Shown here piece by piece: positions 42,155 through 51,155 of a stretch of 64,000 bases of DNA (its first letter is position 1; every line of letters begins with the position of its first letter). The translations under genes and the position numbers were made by a program. The stretch lies in assembly GCA_021776825.1 (NCBI GenBank), contig JAJFFG010000004.1, positions 91,279-155,278 of the forward strand, written 5' to 3'. Under the pieces are notes generated by a model. The model ran no database searches, was not told the DNA's origin, and saw nothing but the letters and a program-made list of their open reading frames with translations. Source of the DNA: Planctomycetota bacterium. GTDB lineage: Bacteria > Planctomycetota > JAJSAM01 > JAJVHW01.

Positions 42155-44572
42155 TCAGCGTTCGAGCGGATCGCTCCGTGTCGTGCCGTCTTCGCCGAGG
42201 ACGACACGCGTGCCGCCGGCGACCGAGTGCTCGGTCGTCGTGCCGCTCGGCCACCGCACGGTGATGGTGGCGTCGCGTGCGTCCCCGAGACCGAGGAACA
42301 CCTCGGGCGGGCCGAGGCCCATGAAGCCGTTCGCCGGGAACACGTCGCGCACCTGCGTGCGACCTCCCGCGGTCACCGTCAGGCGCGCGCCGATGCCGTC
42401 GCGATTACTCACCGTGCCGGCCAACACCACGCGCACGCGCCCGGGCCGATTCCCGAACCGATTGAGGAACAGGCGTAGCGGTCCGCCGCCGACCGAGCCG
42501 ACGAGCAAGTCCGGCGCGCCGTCGCCGTTGAAGTCCGCCGCGATGACCGAGCGCGAGTCGGAGTCGAGGCTGGCCGGCGTGGCGTAGGAGACGTCGAAGA
42601 ACGGCCCGCCATCGCCCGGGTTCAGGAACGTCCGGTTGCGCTCGTAGGCGCTGAGGTTCTCGCCCTGCTGCGTCATCGCGAACGGGTTGTCCACCCAGAA
42701 CTCGCCCGCCTCGTGATCGATCGGACCGAGCGCTTCGGCGGCGCTCTTGTTGTCGAGGGGCCGTGACACGACGGCCCGCCAGAGGCAGGTTCAGCCGTCG
42801 GGTTTGTCCCGCGTCATGCTCATGAACCCCGTCGTCGCGTACAGGTCCAGCGTGCCGTTGCCGTCGAGGTCGGCCATGGCCGGGGCGTACGCCCAACCGA
42901 CGCCATTCACGTCGCGCGCGTCGGAGACCTCGCTGAACCCAGCGTCGCCGCCGACGTACAGCCGGTTCCCCGAGCATGAGCCGAAGAGCTTGTCGTAGAT
43001 GCCCGCCGGGTAGTCGTTCGGACCGACGTGCGCGAGCACGCGCCGGCCCATCTTCGAGAACATATTCGCGACGTAGAGATCTGTGCGGCCGTCGCCATCC
43101 ACATCGCCCGCTGCGACGCCCATGCTCGTCGCGTAGTCGCTCGCGCCGCCGGAGTCGGGCGCCTCCGTGAACACGCCGTTCGCGCCGCCGAGCAGCAGGA
43201 CGTTGCGCCCGAAGTCGTTGGCGACGTACAGGTCCGGGTGCGCGTCGTCGTTCGCGTGGAGGAATGCCGCCGCGAATGACATCCGCGCGCCGCCGCTCGC
43301 GTTCGCCTGCTCGGTCACATCCTCGAGCGTTCCGTCGCCGCGATTCCGCCAGAGCACGTTCTGGACGCCGTTGTCGCCGTCGTCGATCCACGTGCGCGCC
43401 GCGCCGCCGCCCTGCGGCGACCGCTTGTAGAGGACGTAGAGATCCTGGAGCCCGTCGCCGTCGTAGTCGGCCACGATGCACCCGGTGGGATCCGTCGCGA
43501 TCTTCAGGCCGGACGCGGCGGTCACGTCCTCGAACGTCCCGTCGCCGCGGTTTCGGTACAGACGCCGACCGAGGACGAGGTCGGGGAACCCGTCGTCGTC
43601 GAGGTCGAACCACCCCGCGAGCGTCGTTCCGCCATACGCCCAGTCGTTCATCCAGCCGCGGACGCCCGCCTCACGGGTGAAGTTCGCGAAGCGCGCCTTG
43701 CCGTCGTTCCGCATGAGGAACGGGCCGCCGGAGCGCGACGCGATCGCGATGTCGAGGTCGCCGTCCCGGTCGTAGTCGGCGACGGCCGACTGGAACGTGT
43801 ACTGCTGTCGGTCCGCAACGGGGGCGTTCCAGTTGTCGAGGAGCGGCAGCGCGGCGAGGCCGGAGGCGTCGGTCGCGTCCAGCATCAGCGTGTATGCCGA
43901 GCGGATGACCTCCCTCTCGACACGCCACTCGGTCACGACCGGCTGCGTGCGTATCTCGTGGTCGTCGGCGAAGCGGAAGGAGATGCGGCTCGTCCACTCG
44001 ATCTCGATCGGATACGTCGCCAGGCCCGGACCGCGGGCGCTCAGCTGGCCGCGCACCGTCATCAGCCAGATCGAGGTCCAGCGATCTAGATCGTCGTCGT
44101 CCCGCTCGAGGTGGAGCACACGAGCACTGCTCCCCGTGTCGAGACCGAAGCTGGAGTCGTCGAACGCGCGCTTCAGCCTGGCCATGAGCCCGTCGCGGTC
44201 AAGGGACTCCATCCGTTCGCCGGCTGTCCTGACTCGTTCCCCGACTCTGCCTACGGCTCGCTCCACGGTCGGCGTCGCCGGAGCCGACGCGACGAGGTCG
44301 TCGCGCAGGTGGTTCTTTGCGGCCCTCACGTTCCCCTTCGCGAGGAGCCGCACGAACGGCTTCCCGAAGAACGTCTCCAGCTCGAACGCCGTGTGCTCCA
44401 CCGCCCAGAGGCGCTCCTGGTGCGCGCGGTCGAGCGTCGCGGACGCAGGATCGAGGAGCGTCTCCTGCGCGACGGTCGCCGGCGGCGGGGGAGCGGTCTC
44501 CGGCACCGTGGGCTCGGGCGCATCACCGCACGCGGCGGCGAGCAGCACGAGCAGCGGAGCGAGTCGGCGCAT
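42155..44572 (-). CDS. CRTAC1-type FG-GAP/ASPIC-UnbV lipoprotein, putative selenoprotein (UGA at 42791-42793)
   Basis: Reading through one in-frame UGA gives an 805-residue protein. It has a lipobox L-L-A-A-A-C (Cys15), an N-terminal domain of about 200 residues and FG-GAP/VCBS propeller repeats (repeated A-D-Y-D-R-D-G-D-L-D-I-A, D-V-D-G-D-G-R-T-D-L-Y). The C-terminal ASPIC/UnbV part has F-N-G-D-G-A-P-D-L-L-V-G and V-R-W-P-S-G-T-T. The UGA is codon 594 in D-K-P-D-G-U-T-C-L-W-R-A-V-V; the same frame continues 211 codons with full protein character. A 7-bp stem with a 6-base loop lies 13 bases after the UGA. Conventional calling would split this into two genes (42791-44623 and 42155-42769). Function of the family is unclear; it is extracytoplasmic and probably calcium-binding. 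Confidence 0.75.
42758..42777 (-). promoter_or_regulatory. Putative bacterial SECIS hairpin, CRTAC1 gene
   Basis: On the minus strand GGGCCGT-CGTGTC-ACGGCCC forms a perfect 7-bp stem. The apical loop starts 21 bases after the UGA and has G as its second base. Both agree with the general bacterial SECIS model (G in the first two loop bases, loop about 16-37 bases from the UGA). Confidence 0.6.
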
Positions 44573-44584
44573 CGCGCGATTCTG

Positions 44585-44678
44585 GGGACAGTTCCAACTA
44601 ACCCAACTAACTCCCGCTGCCAATCGACCGGGCGGACGGCTCCCAACTCGAGTTAGTTGGGTTGGTTGGAACCGTCCC
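44585..44678. repeat. Palindromic unit with 29-bp arms
   Basis: Arms 44585-44613 and 44650-44678 are inverse copies with 27 of 29 bases matching (GAGTTAGTTGGGTT and GGAAC-GTCCC on the right arm), around a 36-base centre. It lies between the two selenoprotein candidates. The unusually A/T-rich arms contrast with the surroundings. It could be a terminator-like structure or a mobile repeat. Confidence 0.75.
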
Positions 44679-44726
44679 GGCCGCTCGGCCGGGCGGGCGA
44701 GGACCCGGCGGAATCCGGCGCCGCGC

Positions 44727-45164
44727 CTACTGCGACAGCGCGTTCAGCACGGCCTGGGCACCCTCGGCGACGGGCTTGCCGTCGGCGTAGAGGATCAGGT
44801 GGGGGAGTCCCCGGATCTTGTGCTGCTTCGCGACGTCCGAGCTCCACTTCACGATGTCGATCTTGCGGAGGACGATGCCCTCGCGGCCGTGGACGAGATC
44901 CTCCAACTGAGGATCGAGCTGCTCGCAGCCGTGTCACCAGTCGGCAGTGAAGTCGAAGATCGTCAGGCCGTTCGGGATGGCGTGGGCGGCGAGGTTCACC
45001 CGCTCGCCGGTCGAGATGGTCGCGACCTTCGTCGTCGGGTTGGCGGGGCCGCCACCGGTGATCAGGAGCGCGCTCGGCCGGTCATCTCCGGTGGATGTGA
45101 CGACGGCGGCTGCGCCGAAGAGGAGCAGCAGTGCGGCGAGGACGAGGAGGGTGACCTTGTTCAT
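44727..45164 (-). CDS. Thioredoxin/DsbD-gamma-like selenoprotein (W-U-H-G-C)
   Basis: Reading through UGA 44934-44936 gives 145 residues. An N-terminal anchor or signal (M-N-K-V-T-L-L-V-L-A-A-L-L-L-L-F-G) precedes a thioredoxin domain. The active site reads F-D-F-T-A-D-W-U77-H-G-C80, so selenocysteine replaces the first Cys of the CxxC; F-x-A-D-W-C is typical of DsbD-gamma and related thioredoxins. After the UGA the frame encodes the expected rest of the fold: I-V-L-R-K-I-D-I-V, A-K-Q-H-K-I-R-G-L-P-H-L-I-L-Y with the cis-proline, and D-G-K-P-V-A-E-G. A stem-loop follows the UGA. It probably reduces disulfides or peroxides outside the cytoplasm. A standard caller would truncate it at the UGA. 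Confidence 0.85.
44897..44915 (-). promoter_or_regulatory. Putative bacterial SECIS hairpin, thioredoxin gene
   Basis: GATCCTC-AGTTG-GAGGATC on the minus strand: a perfect 7-bp stem with a 5-base loop whose second base is G. The loop starts 26 bases after the UGA, within the range of known bacterial SECIS elements. The two hairpins in the window share geometry but not sequence, as expected for coding-region SECIS. Confidence 0.65.
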
Positions 45165-45270
45165 GGCGGAGATCTCCGCTTCCTCATCGGCAGTGGGGGC
45201 CGTCCACCTCAGCCAATTCTCCCGTAGCATCGGGGACGCAGTGGCGCGCTGCGGCGACGGGGAGATCGGG

Positions 45271-46986
45271 ATGCGCTCGTGGATGTTCGTGGGGGCGATC
45301 GTGCTCAGCACGATTCTGTTCGGCGCAGTGCTGTTCGGCGCAGTCGGTCCGCTCCCGATGGCCCGCGCCGAGACGCCGGAGAAGCTCGTCGCACGACTCT
45401 CGGACGACGATCCGGACGTACGCGCGAAGGCGGAGGCCGACCTCATCGAGCTCGGCGAGGGCGTGTCGGTCGTAGTCGGCGAGCTCGAGTCGTTGTTGCT
45501 CCACGATGGGCCGGAGGAGCCGCGCCAGCCCGGTGACGTCCGGGCCCAGTCGTCCTGGGTCACACACGTCGCCGCGCGCGTGCTCGTCCGCGCGGGGACT
45601 CCGGGACGCGAGGCCATCGAGCGTGCGTTGCGCGGACAGAACCCCGTCGCGATCGTCGCGTCGGCCCAAGCCGTGGCGACCCTGGACCCCGCCGGAGCCC
45701 GGTTCGTCCCCGCGCTGCTCGATGCCCTCGAGTACGAGATGAACGACGATCTTCGTCGCATGCACTTCCACCCGTGGCAGCGATGGGCGGGTCGCGTGGA
45801 GCCGAGCGTCTTTGGCGCACTGCGACTCATGGGCCCGGCCGCAGTCGCGGCGGTCCCGCACCTTCGGAAGCGCATCGAGGGAGCACGCTTCGAACGACCC
45901 GCGTTCAACACGTTGATCCGGATCGTGCCCGACGCAGAGTGGCTTCTCCCAGCGCTCGAGGATGCGGTGCTTCTCAGCCGGACGCGACTGACGCACCACG
46001 ACGTCTACTTCCTTCGACCATGGCTTGACGACAGAGGCGCGCTGGCGCTGCCGCTCGTCGAACGGTTGATCGACGACGCCCACGAGATGGAGCCGGCGTC
46101 GGCGGCGTTCGACCTCGTCGCGGCGTGCGGTGAGCCCGGGGAGTTCATTCTGATACGTCAGCTCCGGAGGGCCAGGTCCAGGCACCGAACGGCGGCGATC
46201 ATCGCCTCGATGACGGGCCACGACAGACGTCCCGCGGGTGCGATTGAGCACGTCACCAACGCGTGGTCGCGCGGCCGGGACTCGGGCGCCGAGCGTGTCT
46301 GCGCTCCGTGGCTCGCGCTCATGGGCGAGAAGGGCGAGCTCGCCGCGATGGAGATCCTCGCTGAGGCCGAGTGGCAGCGACGTGCGTGGCGCGACATTCA
46401 CGGCATCGCACCCGAGTTCGCGGAGCGCGTCGGCCGCCGATGGCTCGCCCGTCACCTGCCGCGGCACCCGGCGACGTGGCTCGAGGTGCCGGAGCCGCAG
46501 CGCGGGCACATGGCCTCCCCGCTCGTCGGCGGCACGGGAGGCAGGCGGTTCCGAGTGATGGGCGACGGTCACCTCGTTGGCCTGACCGTGTTCACCGACC
46601 TCCTGAACGGCGAGCCGATCGTGCGTCGCGTGACGCCCGTGGTCCGGTCGGCCTCGGGGGTCCGGCCCACGGCCTACCCGACCCCCGGCAAGGCGGGGCG
46701 ATTCCGGGCCGAGTCACTCGCACGGGATGGCTACGCCGTGGGCGGCGCGATCGTGCGCGGCAGCACGCGACTCCAGGGCCTCGCGTTGATCTTCATGAAG
46801 ATCGACGGCGACCGTCTCGACACGTCCGACGCCTACCTTTCGACCTGGCTCGGCGGCGCCCCACCGGTGGGGGAGAAGGACCCCGCCACGGTGCTCTGGC
46901 TCGGCGGCGACGGTCGCGTCATCACCGGCATCCACGGTCGCCACGGAGCCGACATCGACGCGTTCGGTCTGCTCGGCAAGGAGTGA
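45271..46986 (+). CDS. Exported HEAT-repeat-like protein, 571 residues
   Basis: A signal peptide or anchor (M-F-V-G-A-I-V-L-S-T-I-L-F-G-A-V-L-F-G-A-V, then P-M-A-R-A-E) precedes a helical-repeat body. The body opens E-K-L-V-A-R-L-S-D-D-D-P-D-V-R-A-K-A-E-A-D-L-I-E-L-G, a clear HEAT unit, with similar units through residue 400 (A-I-V-A-S-A-Q-A-V-A-T-L-D-P-A-G). The last 150 residues are beta-rich (G-R-F-R-A-E-S-L-A-R-D-G-Y-A-V-G-G-A-I-V-R-G) and resemble the exported tail domains of planctomycete proteins. GGGGAG precedes ATG 45271. The function is probably scaffolding; nothing catalytic is seen. It is divergent from the thioredoxin gene. Confidence 0.7.
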   Translation: MRSWMFVGAIVLSTILFGAVLFGAVGPLPMARAETPEKLVARLSDDDPDVRAKAEADLIELGEGVSVVVGELESLLLHDGPEEPRQPGDVRAQSSWVTHVAARVLVRAGTPGREAIERALRGQNPVAIVASAQAVATLDPAGARFVPALLDALEYEMNDDLRRMHFHPWQRWAGRVEPSVFGALRLMGPAAVAAVPHLRKRIEGARFERPAFNTLIRIVPDAEWLLPALEDAVLLSRTRLTHHDVYFLRPWLDDRGALALPLVERLIDDAHEMEPASAAFDLVAACGEPGEFILIRQLRRARSRHRTAAIIASMTGHDRRPAGAIEHVTNAWSRGRDSGAERVCAPWLALMGEKGELAAMEILAEAEWQRRAWRDIHGIAPEFAERVGRRWLARHLPRHPATWLEVPEPQRGHMASPLVGGTGGRRFRVMGDGHLVGLTVFTDLLNGEPIVRRVTPVVRSASGVRPTAYPTPGKAGRFRAESLARDGYAVGGAIVRGSTRLQGLALIFMKIDGDRLDTSDAYLSTWLGGAPPVGEKDPATVLWLGGDGRVITGIHGRHGADIDAFGLLGKE

Positions 46987-46990
46987 ACGC

Positions 46991-47794
46991 TCAGGCGGCG
47001 TGGAGCGACTTACGACGCACGAGATGCCGCACGAGCAACACAGGGGCGATGGCCGCGAACAGGTGCTTCAGCGTGTGGCCGCTGATGACGCCGAGCGCGT
47101 CGTAGACCGAGCAGTCGGTGTTCTCGCAGATCTTGGCCAGCGCGTACGCGACGGCGACGAGGTAGAGGTCCTTGGTGCGTGTGTAGCTCGGCGGCTGGAC
47201 CACCAGCATCCCGACGAGGGCGAGCAGCGGTACGTACTGCACGATGATGTAGGCGCGTAGGTCACCGGTGATGCGCCACACGAGGACGGACGCGCCGCCG
47301 ACGAGGATCATCGGCCAGAGCAATCGTCGGCCCAGCACGGGGTTGACGCGCTCGCCGATCATCGCGGCGAAGAGCGATGTGAAGACGAGCGTCATCGGCA
47401 GCCGGTCCCAGAACAGCGACGCGTCGTTCGGGGCGACGTGATACCAGGACGAGCCGACCGCCGTCAGCACGGATCCAAGGAACACGAGCAGCCACGCCGT
47501 CCGTTCCCACGGCTCGCGGAAGCGGCACGCGTTGCGCCGCGCAACGGTGATCAGGCCGACGGCACCGGCGACCAGGAACCCGAGGTTCGAGAGGACGTCC
47601 ATGGCGTTCGGGACGCCGAGCATCGTGCGCGTGTCCGCGAAGCCGTGGTAGTCCGCCGGTTGCGGGATCGGCCCGTACGCGACGACCGCGAGAGCACCGA
47701 CCACACAGACCGCCGCGAGCGCGCGACCGGCGCGGCGCGGTGGGAGTGGAGACAGTGCGTCCGACGGAGTCACGTCGCGCGGAGCGTACGGCAT
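46991..47794 (-). CDS. Alkaline ceramidase-like membrane protein (CREST superfamily)
   Basis: A 267-residue seven-helix-type membrane protein. Conserved polar residues of the CREST hydrolases are visible: S-S-W-Y-H-V-A-P-N-D-A-S-L-F-W-D-R-L-P-M in the middle (Ser-His-Asp), and the terminal S-G-H-T-L-K-H-L-F-A-A, whose two His are zinc ligands in ceramidases. It may hydrolyse an amide or ester in a membrane lipid; bacterial members are mostly uncharacterised. I place the start at ATG 47794 because the upstream frame (to 48871) is antisense shadow of the transporter gene. The convergent HEAT gene ends 4 bp away. Confidence 0.75.
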   Translation of the reverse strand: MPYAPRDVTPSDALSPLPPRRAGRALAAVCVVGALAVVAYGPIPQPADYHGFADTRTMLGVPNAMDVLSNLGFLVAGAVGLITVARRNACRFREPWERTAWLLVFLGSVLTAVGSSWYHVAPNDASLFWDRLPMTLVFTSLFAAMIGERVNPVLGRRLLWPMILVGGASVLVWRITGDLRAYIIVQYVPLLALVGMLVVQPPSYTRTKDLYLVAVAYALAKICENTDCSVYDALGVISGHTLKHLFAAIAPVLLVRHLVRRKSLHAA

Positions 47795-47899
47795 GCCGGC
47801 GCGTGCACCATGGCGTACCCTCGCGCTCGCCCCCGTCCGAATGTCCGTCCAGCGGATCGGCGTCGCATGAGACGCGCCGTCCTCGCCTCGTGAGGCCCC

Positions 47900-49099
47900 A
47901 TGACCGGCGTCGCCCGCAACCCACGCCTGCTCTGCGCCTTCCACGGCTTGCAGATGACGCTGTTCCCCGTGGCGGTCATCACGATCTTCTGGACCATCGA
48001 GATCGGGCTCTCGATGCACGAGATCATGCTCTTGCAGGGGCTGTTCGGTCTGACGATCGCCGTCTTCGAGTTCCCATCCGGCTATCTGGCCGATCGGCTC
48101 GGGTACCGACACACGCTGACCATCGGGTCGTGGCTGCAGGTCATCGGTTGGGGGCTCTATTGGTTCGCGGACGACTTCTGGACGGCGTTCGCCGCCGAGG
48201 CGGTGCTCGGTCTGGGTCTCGCTCTGATCTCCGGTGCGGACACGGCGCTCATGTACGAGTCGCTGCTCGAGACGGGGCGCGAGGATCAGTTCCGCAAGTG
48301 GGACGGGCGCTTCCGCTTCTTCGGACAGACTGCCGAGGGCGTGGCCGCGCTCGCCGCGGGCGTGCTCTACATGTGGTCGCCGCGTCTGCCGTTCCTGTTG
48401 GAGGTCGGCGTCTCGCTGGTCAACGTCGTCGTGGCGCTGAAGCTCGTCGAACCGGCACGGCACGTCCCCATCACCGGTGGCCACGTGCGTCAGGCGATCT
48501 CCATGGTGCGAGACGTCCTCGGACGCAACCGTCGGCTCGCCTCGGTCGTACTCCTCATGATCGGACTCGGCCTCTCGTCGTTCGTCCCCGTCTGGCTGAT
48601 TCAGACGTACGCGCAGGACTCGGGGATCTCGCCCGCGTGGATCGGGCCGATCTGGGCTGTCGCGAACTTCGTGGTGGCGTTCGGTTCGCTCGCGAGCGAT
48701 CGCGCGGCTGAGCGGTTCGGCGTCGTGCCGCTCCTGTTTGGCTGCGTCGGGCTCGTGGGCCTCGGGTACGTGGGGCTCGGGCTGTCGACCGCGGTCTGGG
48801 GGTTCGTCTTCTACTTCGCGATCACGCTGATGCGCGGGCTGGCGACCCCGACGTTGGCGCACGAGGAGCAACGGCTGCTGCCGTCAACCGATCGCGCCGG
48901 GTTCCTCTCGCTCCGGAGCTTGATGTTCCGGCTCTCTTTCCTGGCGATCGGACCGTTCGTCGGCGCCAGCGTCGACCTGAACGGTCAGCGGCCCGTGCTG
49001 CTCTGGCTCGGGGCCGGGTTCGTGGCTCTGAACCTGGTGGCCTGCGCGCTCTTCGCAGCGAGTCGAAGGAGGGCCGGCGACGGCGCCGCGCGCGGTTGA
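47900..49099 (+). CDS. MFS transporter
   Basis: A 399-residue protein with about 12 transmembrane helices. The motif-A loop between helices 2 and 3 reads F-P-S-G-Y-L-A-D-R-L-G-Y-R-H-T-L, canonical for the major facilitator superfamily, and an equivalent partial loop follows helix 8 (L-A-S-D-R-A-A-E-R-F-G). Substrate cannot be read. It resembles small drug/metabolite exporters. It is divergent from the ceramidase-like gene, with 105 bp between the starts. Confidence 0.85.
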   Translation: MTGVARNPRLLCAFHGLQMTLFPVAVITIFWTIEIGLSMHEIMLLQGLFGLTIAVFEFPSGYLADRLGYRHTLTIGSWLQVIGWGLYWFADDFWTAFAAEAVLGLGLALISGADTALMYESLLETGREDQFRKWDGRFRFFGQTAEGVAALAAGVLYMWSPRLPFLLEVGVSLVNVVVALKLVEPARHVPITGGHVRQAISMVRDVLGRNRRLASVVLLMIGLGLSSFVPVWLIQTYAQDSGISPAWIGPIWAVANFVVAFGSLASDRAAERFGVVPLLFGCVGLVGLGYVGLGLSTAVWGFVFYFAITLMRGLATPTLAHEEQRLLPSTDRAGFLSLRSLMFRLSFLAIGPFVGASVDLNGQRPVLLWLGAGFVALNLVACALFAASRRRAGDGAARG

Positions 49100-49144
49100 C
49101 GCTCCGCCGTGTCTCGACGTGTCGCGCGGTGGCTCGATGCAACG

Positions 49145-50920
49145 TCAGACCAGCATGGGGACTCGCTCCCTCGGCGAGGTGACCGTGTCGCGCTCTTCCT
49201 CGCCGCCACGATCCTTGAAGACGTGCAGCAACCGTGCACGCGAGACGTCCTTGAAGTTCGGCTCGGGGTAGACGTCGCTCGAGAACCGGGTCTGCGGGCC
49301 GTACTCGTGCAGCAGCACGCACAATCCTGACAGTCCGGCGAAGTCGCGGTCGCGAACCGCTCGGCCGCCGTCGTGGACGTCGAACACTTCGTACAGGACC
49401 GTCAGGACACGACGCAGCCCGGCGTGGCCGACCCCGTCCTCGAGGAAGATCAGATCGATCTCCAGGCAGCCGAGCACGTTCGCCAGGTGCTGGCGGGCTG
49501 CACCCGAGATGGCCGCCGCCCAGTCCGGGCCGAGCGTCTGCGCGAACGTGCCCAGCCGGGTCTCTGGGTGGCTCTCGTCCTCGTCGCGTGTGAGACGAGG
49601 GACGAACCACAGATGCGGCGCAATCACGAAGCCGGCGCCCTCACGGTATTCGTGGCGCGCGGCGCGTCGGAGGACACGGCGGAGACCGCGGCGCACCAGT
49701 CGCCGCAGGACAACTCGACGACGACGTAGTAGCGCCTCGCGCGCGGCCGGCGTCGACGCGTCGACGTGCTTCGGGTCCAGTGGGACCGCGTCGCGGGGCG
49801 CCTCCTCCGGAGCCGTGAAGATCTGCCAGCCGTCCGCAGCCAGCGCGGCGGTCGCCGGCGCCGAGAGCAAACTCGCCGCGACGATACGCTTCGGTACGGA
49901 GCGCTCGAGCCGATCGCGGCGTGCTCGGTCGACGAACCCCACGAAGTAGAAGGTCATGACGCCTGCACCGCAGCACGCCGCCCACGCGGCGGCGCGGCCG
50001 AGCACGGTCGAGACGGGCATCGCGATGGCTCCGCCATCTCCACCGAGGGCCTCGTTCCCGCAGGCGACCAGGATCAGGAACATGGGGATCAGCGCGGCGA
50101 GCAGGCACTGCGGCAGCAAGAACGGCGGGAGCGGGATGCCGACCTCTTCCGCTTCGTCCTGGGACCGGAACACGATCTCGGTGGCGTAGGCCTCGCGCAC
50201 GGTGAGGATCAGGAGCGCGCTCGCGACACAGCCAAGCAGGCCGGCGAAGGGCACGACCGCAGAGACCCCTCCGAGGGCGGCGACGATCGAGCCGACGAGG
50301 ATCGCGACCGTGAGCCAGGTCCCGCTCGGGCGCTCGGCGTCGAGCCGACCGGCGTTCTCCGCGCGGGCGTGCCGCAGATCGGCGACGAGCGAGCCGGCGA
50401 GGATCCCGTATCCGAACCACGCGACGATCAGCCCGGCCCACAGAGCGACGAGCACCACGAGGTAGAGCGATGCGCTGATGGCGCCGAGACCCGAGCGGAG
50501 CGAGGCCGGCACGAGGATCTCGATGAGGCCCAGGGCGATCACGAGGATCGTGACCGTCGCCATCACCTGGGGTCTCCAGCCGAAACGCCCGCGTCGCACG
50601 GTCGGATCGAGACGGAGATTCAGTCCGCTGCAACCCGCGAAGCGGGCGGGCCAGGCGTACAGCCGTCGGCCGAACGCGACCAGTGGCGTGACCCACGCGA
50701 TCGGCCGCGAGGAGTGCACCCCCGCGAGCGTGACGACGAACAGCGCCGCCAGTCCGGCGAAGATCGCGTCTTCCAGATCGCTCGTGGCGATGTCGACGCA
50801 GATCTCCACGGTCACGACGAGCGAGAGCGTCAGGAAGCCCCAGAACGCCGAGTGGAGGTGGCCCCGAAGGCGTCGTCGGCCATCGGCAAGGCGGAGTCGT
50901 CGTGCGCGGTGCGTCGTCAT
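49145..50920 (-). CDS. Large multi-helix membrane protein of unknown function
   Basis: A 591-residue protein from ATG 50920. The first ~400 residues carry about nine hydrophobic segments, including A-F-W-G-F-L-T-L-S-L-V-V-T-V, V-T-I-L-V-I-A-L-G-L-I-E-I and L-Y-L-V-V-L-V-A-L-W-A-G-L. An Arg-rich patch (about residues 415-445, R-R-R-R-V-V-L-R-R-L-V-R-R) leads to a soluble domain of about 150 residues. That domain has H-L-W-F-V-P-R, a conserved-looking L-G-C-L-E-I-D-L-I-F-L-E-D-G-V-G and C-V-L-L-H-E-Y-G. I recognise no family; the soluble tail may be a peptidase-like or binding domain, but no catalytic set is evident. Confidence 0.6.
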   Translation of the reverse strand: MTTHRARRLRLADGRRRLRGHLHSAFWGFLTLSLVVTVEICVDIATSDLEDAIFAGLAALFVVTLAGVHSSRPIAWVTPLVAFGRRLYAWPARFAGCSGLNLRLDPTVRRGRFGWRPQVMATVTILVIALGLIEILVPASLRSGLGAISASLYLVVLVALWAGLIVAWFGYGILAGSLVADLRHARAENAGRLDAERPSGTWLTVAILVGSIVAALGGVSAVVPFAGLLGCVASALLILTVREAYATEIVFRSQDEAEEVGIPLPPFLLPQCLLAALIPMFLILVACGNEALGGDGGAIAMPVSTVLGRAAAWAACCGAGVMTFYFVGFVDRARRDRLERSVPKRIVAASLLSAPATAALAADGWQIFTAPEEAPRDAVPLDPKHVDASTPAAREALLRRRRVVLRRLVRRGLRRVLRRAARHEYREGAGFVIAPHLWFVPRLTRDEDESHPETRLGTFAQTLGPDWAAAISGAARQHLANVLGCLEIDLIFLEDGVGHAGLRRVLTVLYEVFDVHDGGRAVRDRDFAGLSGLCVLLHEYGPQTRFSSDVYPEPNFKDVSRARLLHVFKDRGGEEERDTVTSPRERVPMLV

Positions 50921-51155
50921 GGTCGGCTCGGGAGGGTCGTCTCCGCAGCGTCTCTCGGCAGCGGGGACGCCCGCGACAGGGTAGCGCCCTCCGGAGTCGT
51001 CGGCGCCGATCGCCGCCGTCGGGCTTCGCCTGTGCGATCGGTGGATCAACCTGTCCGATCAGTGATCAAATGCACCGCCCCCTCCCCTCGCATGCACTAG
51101 ACCGCTACACTCATTGCACCGGAGGAGGTCACCCTTCGAATCTGGGAGAATGGTG

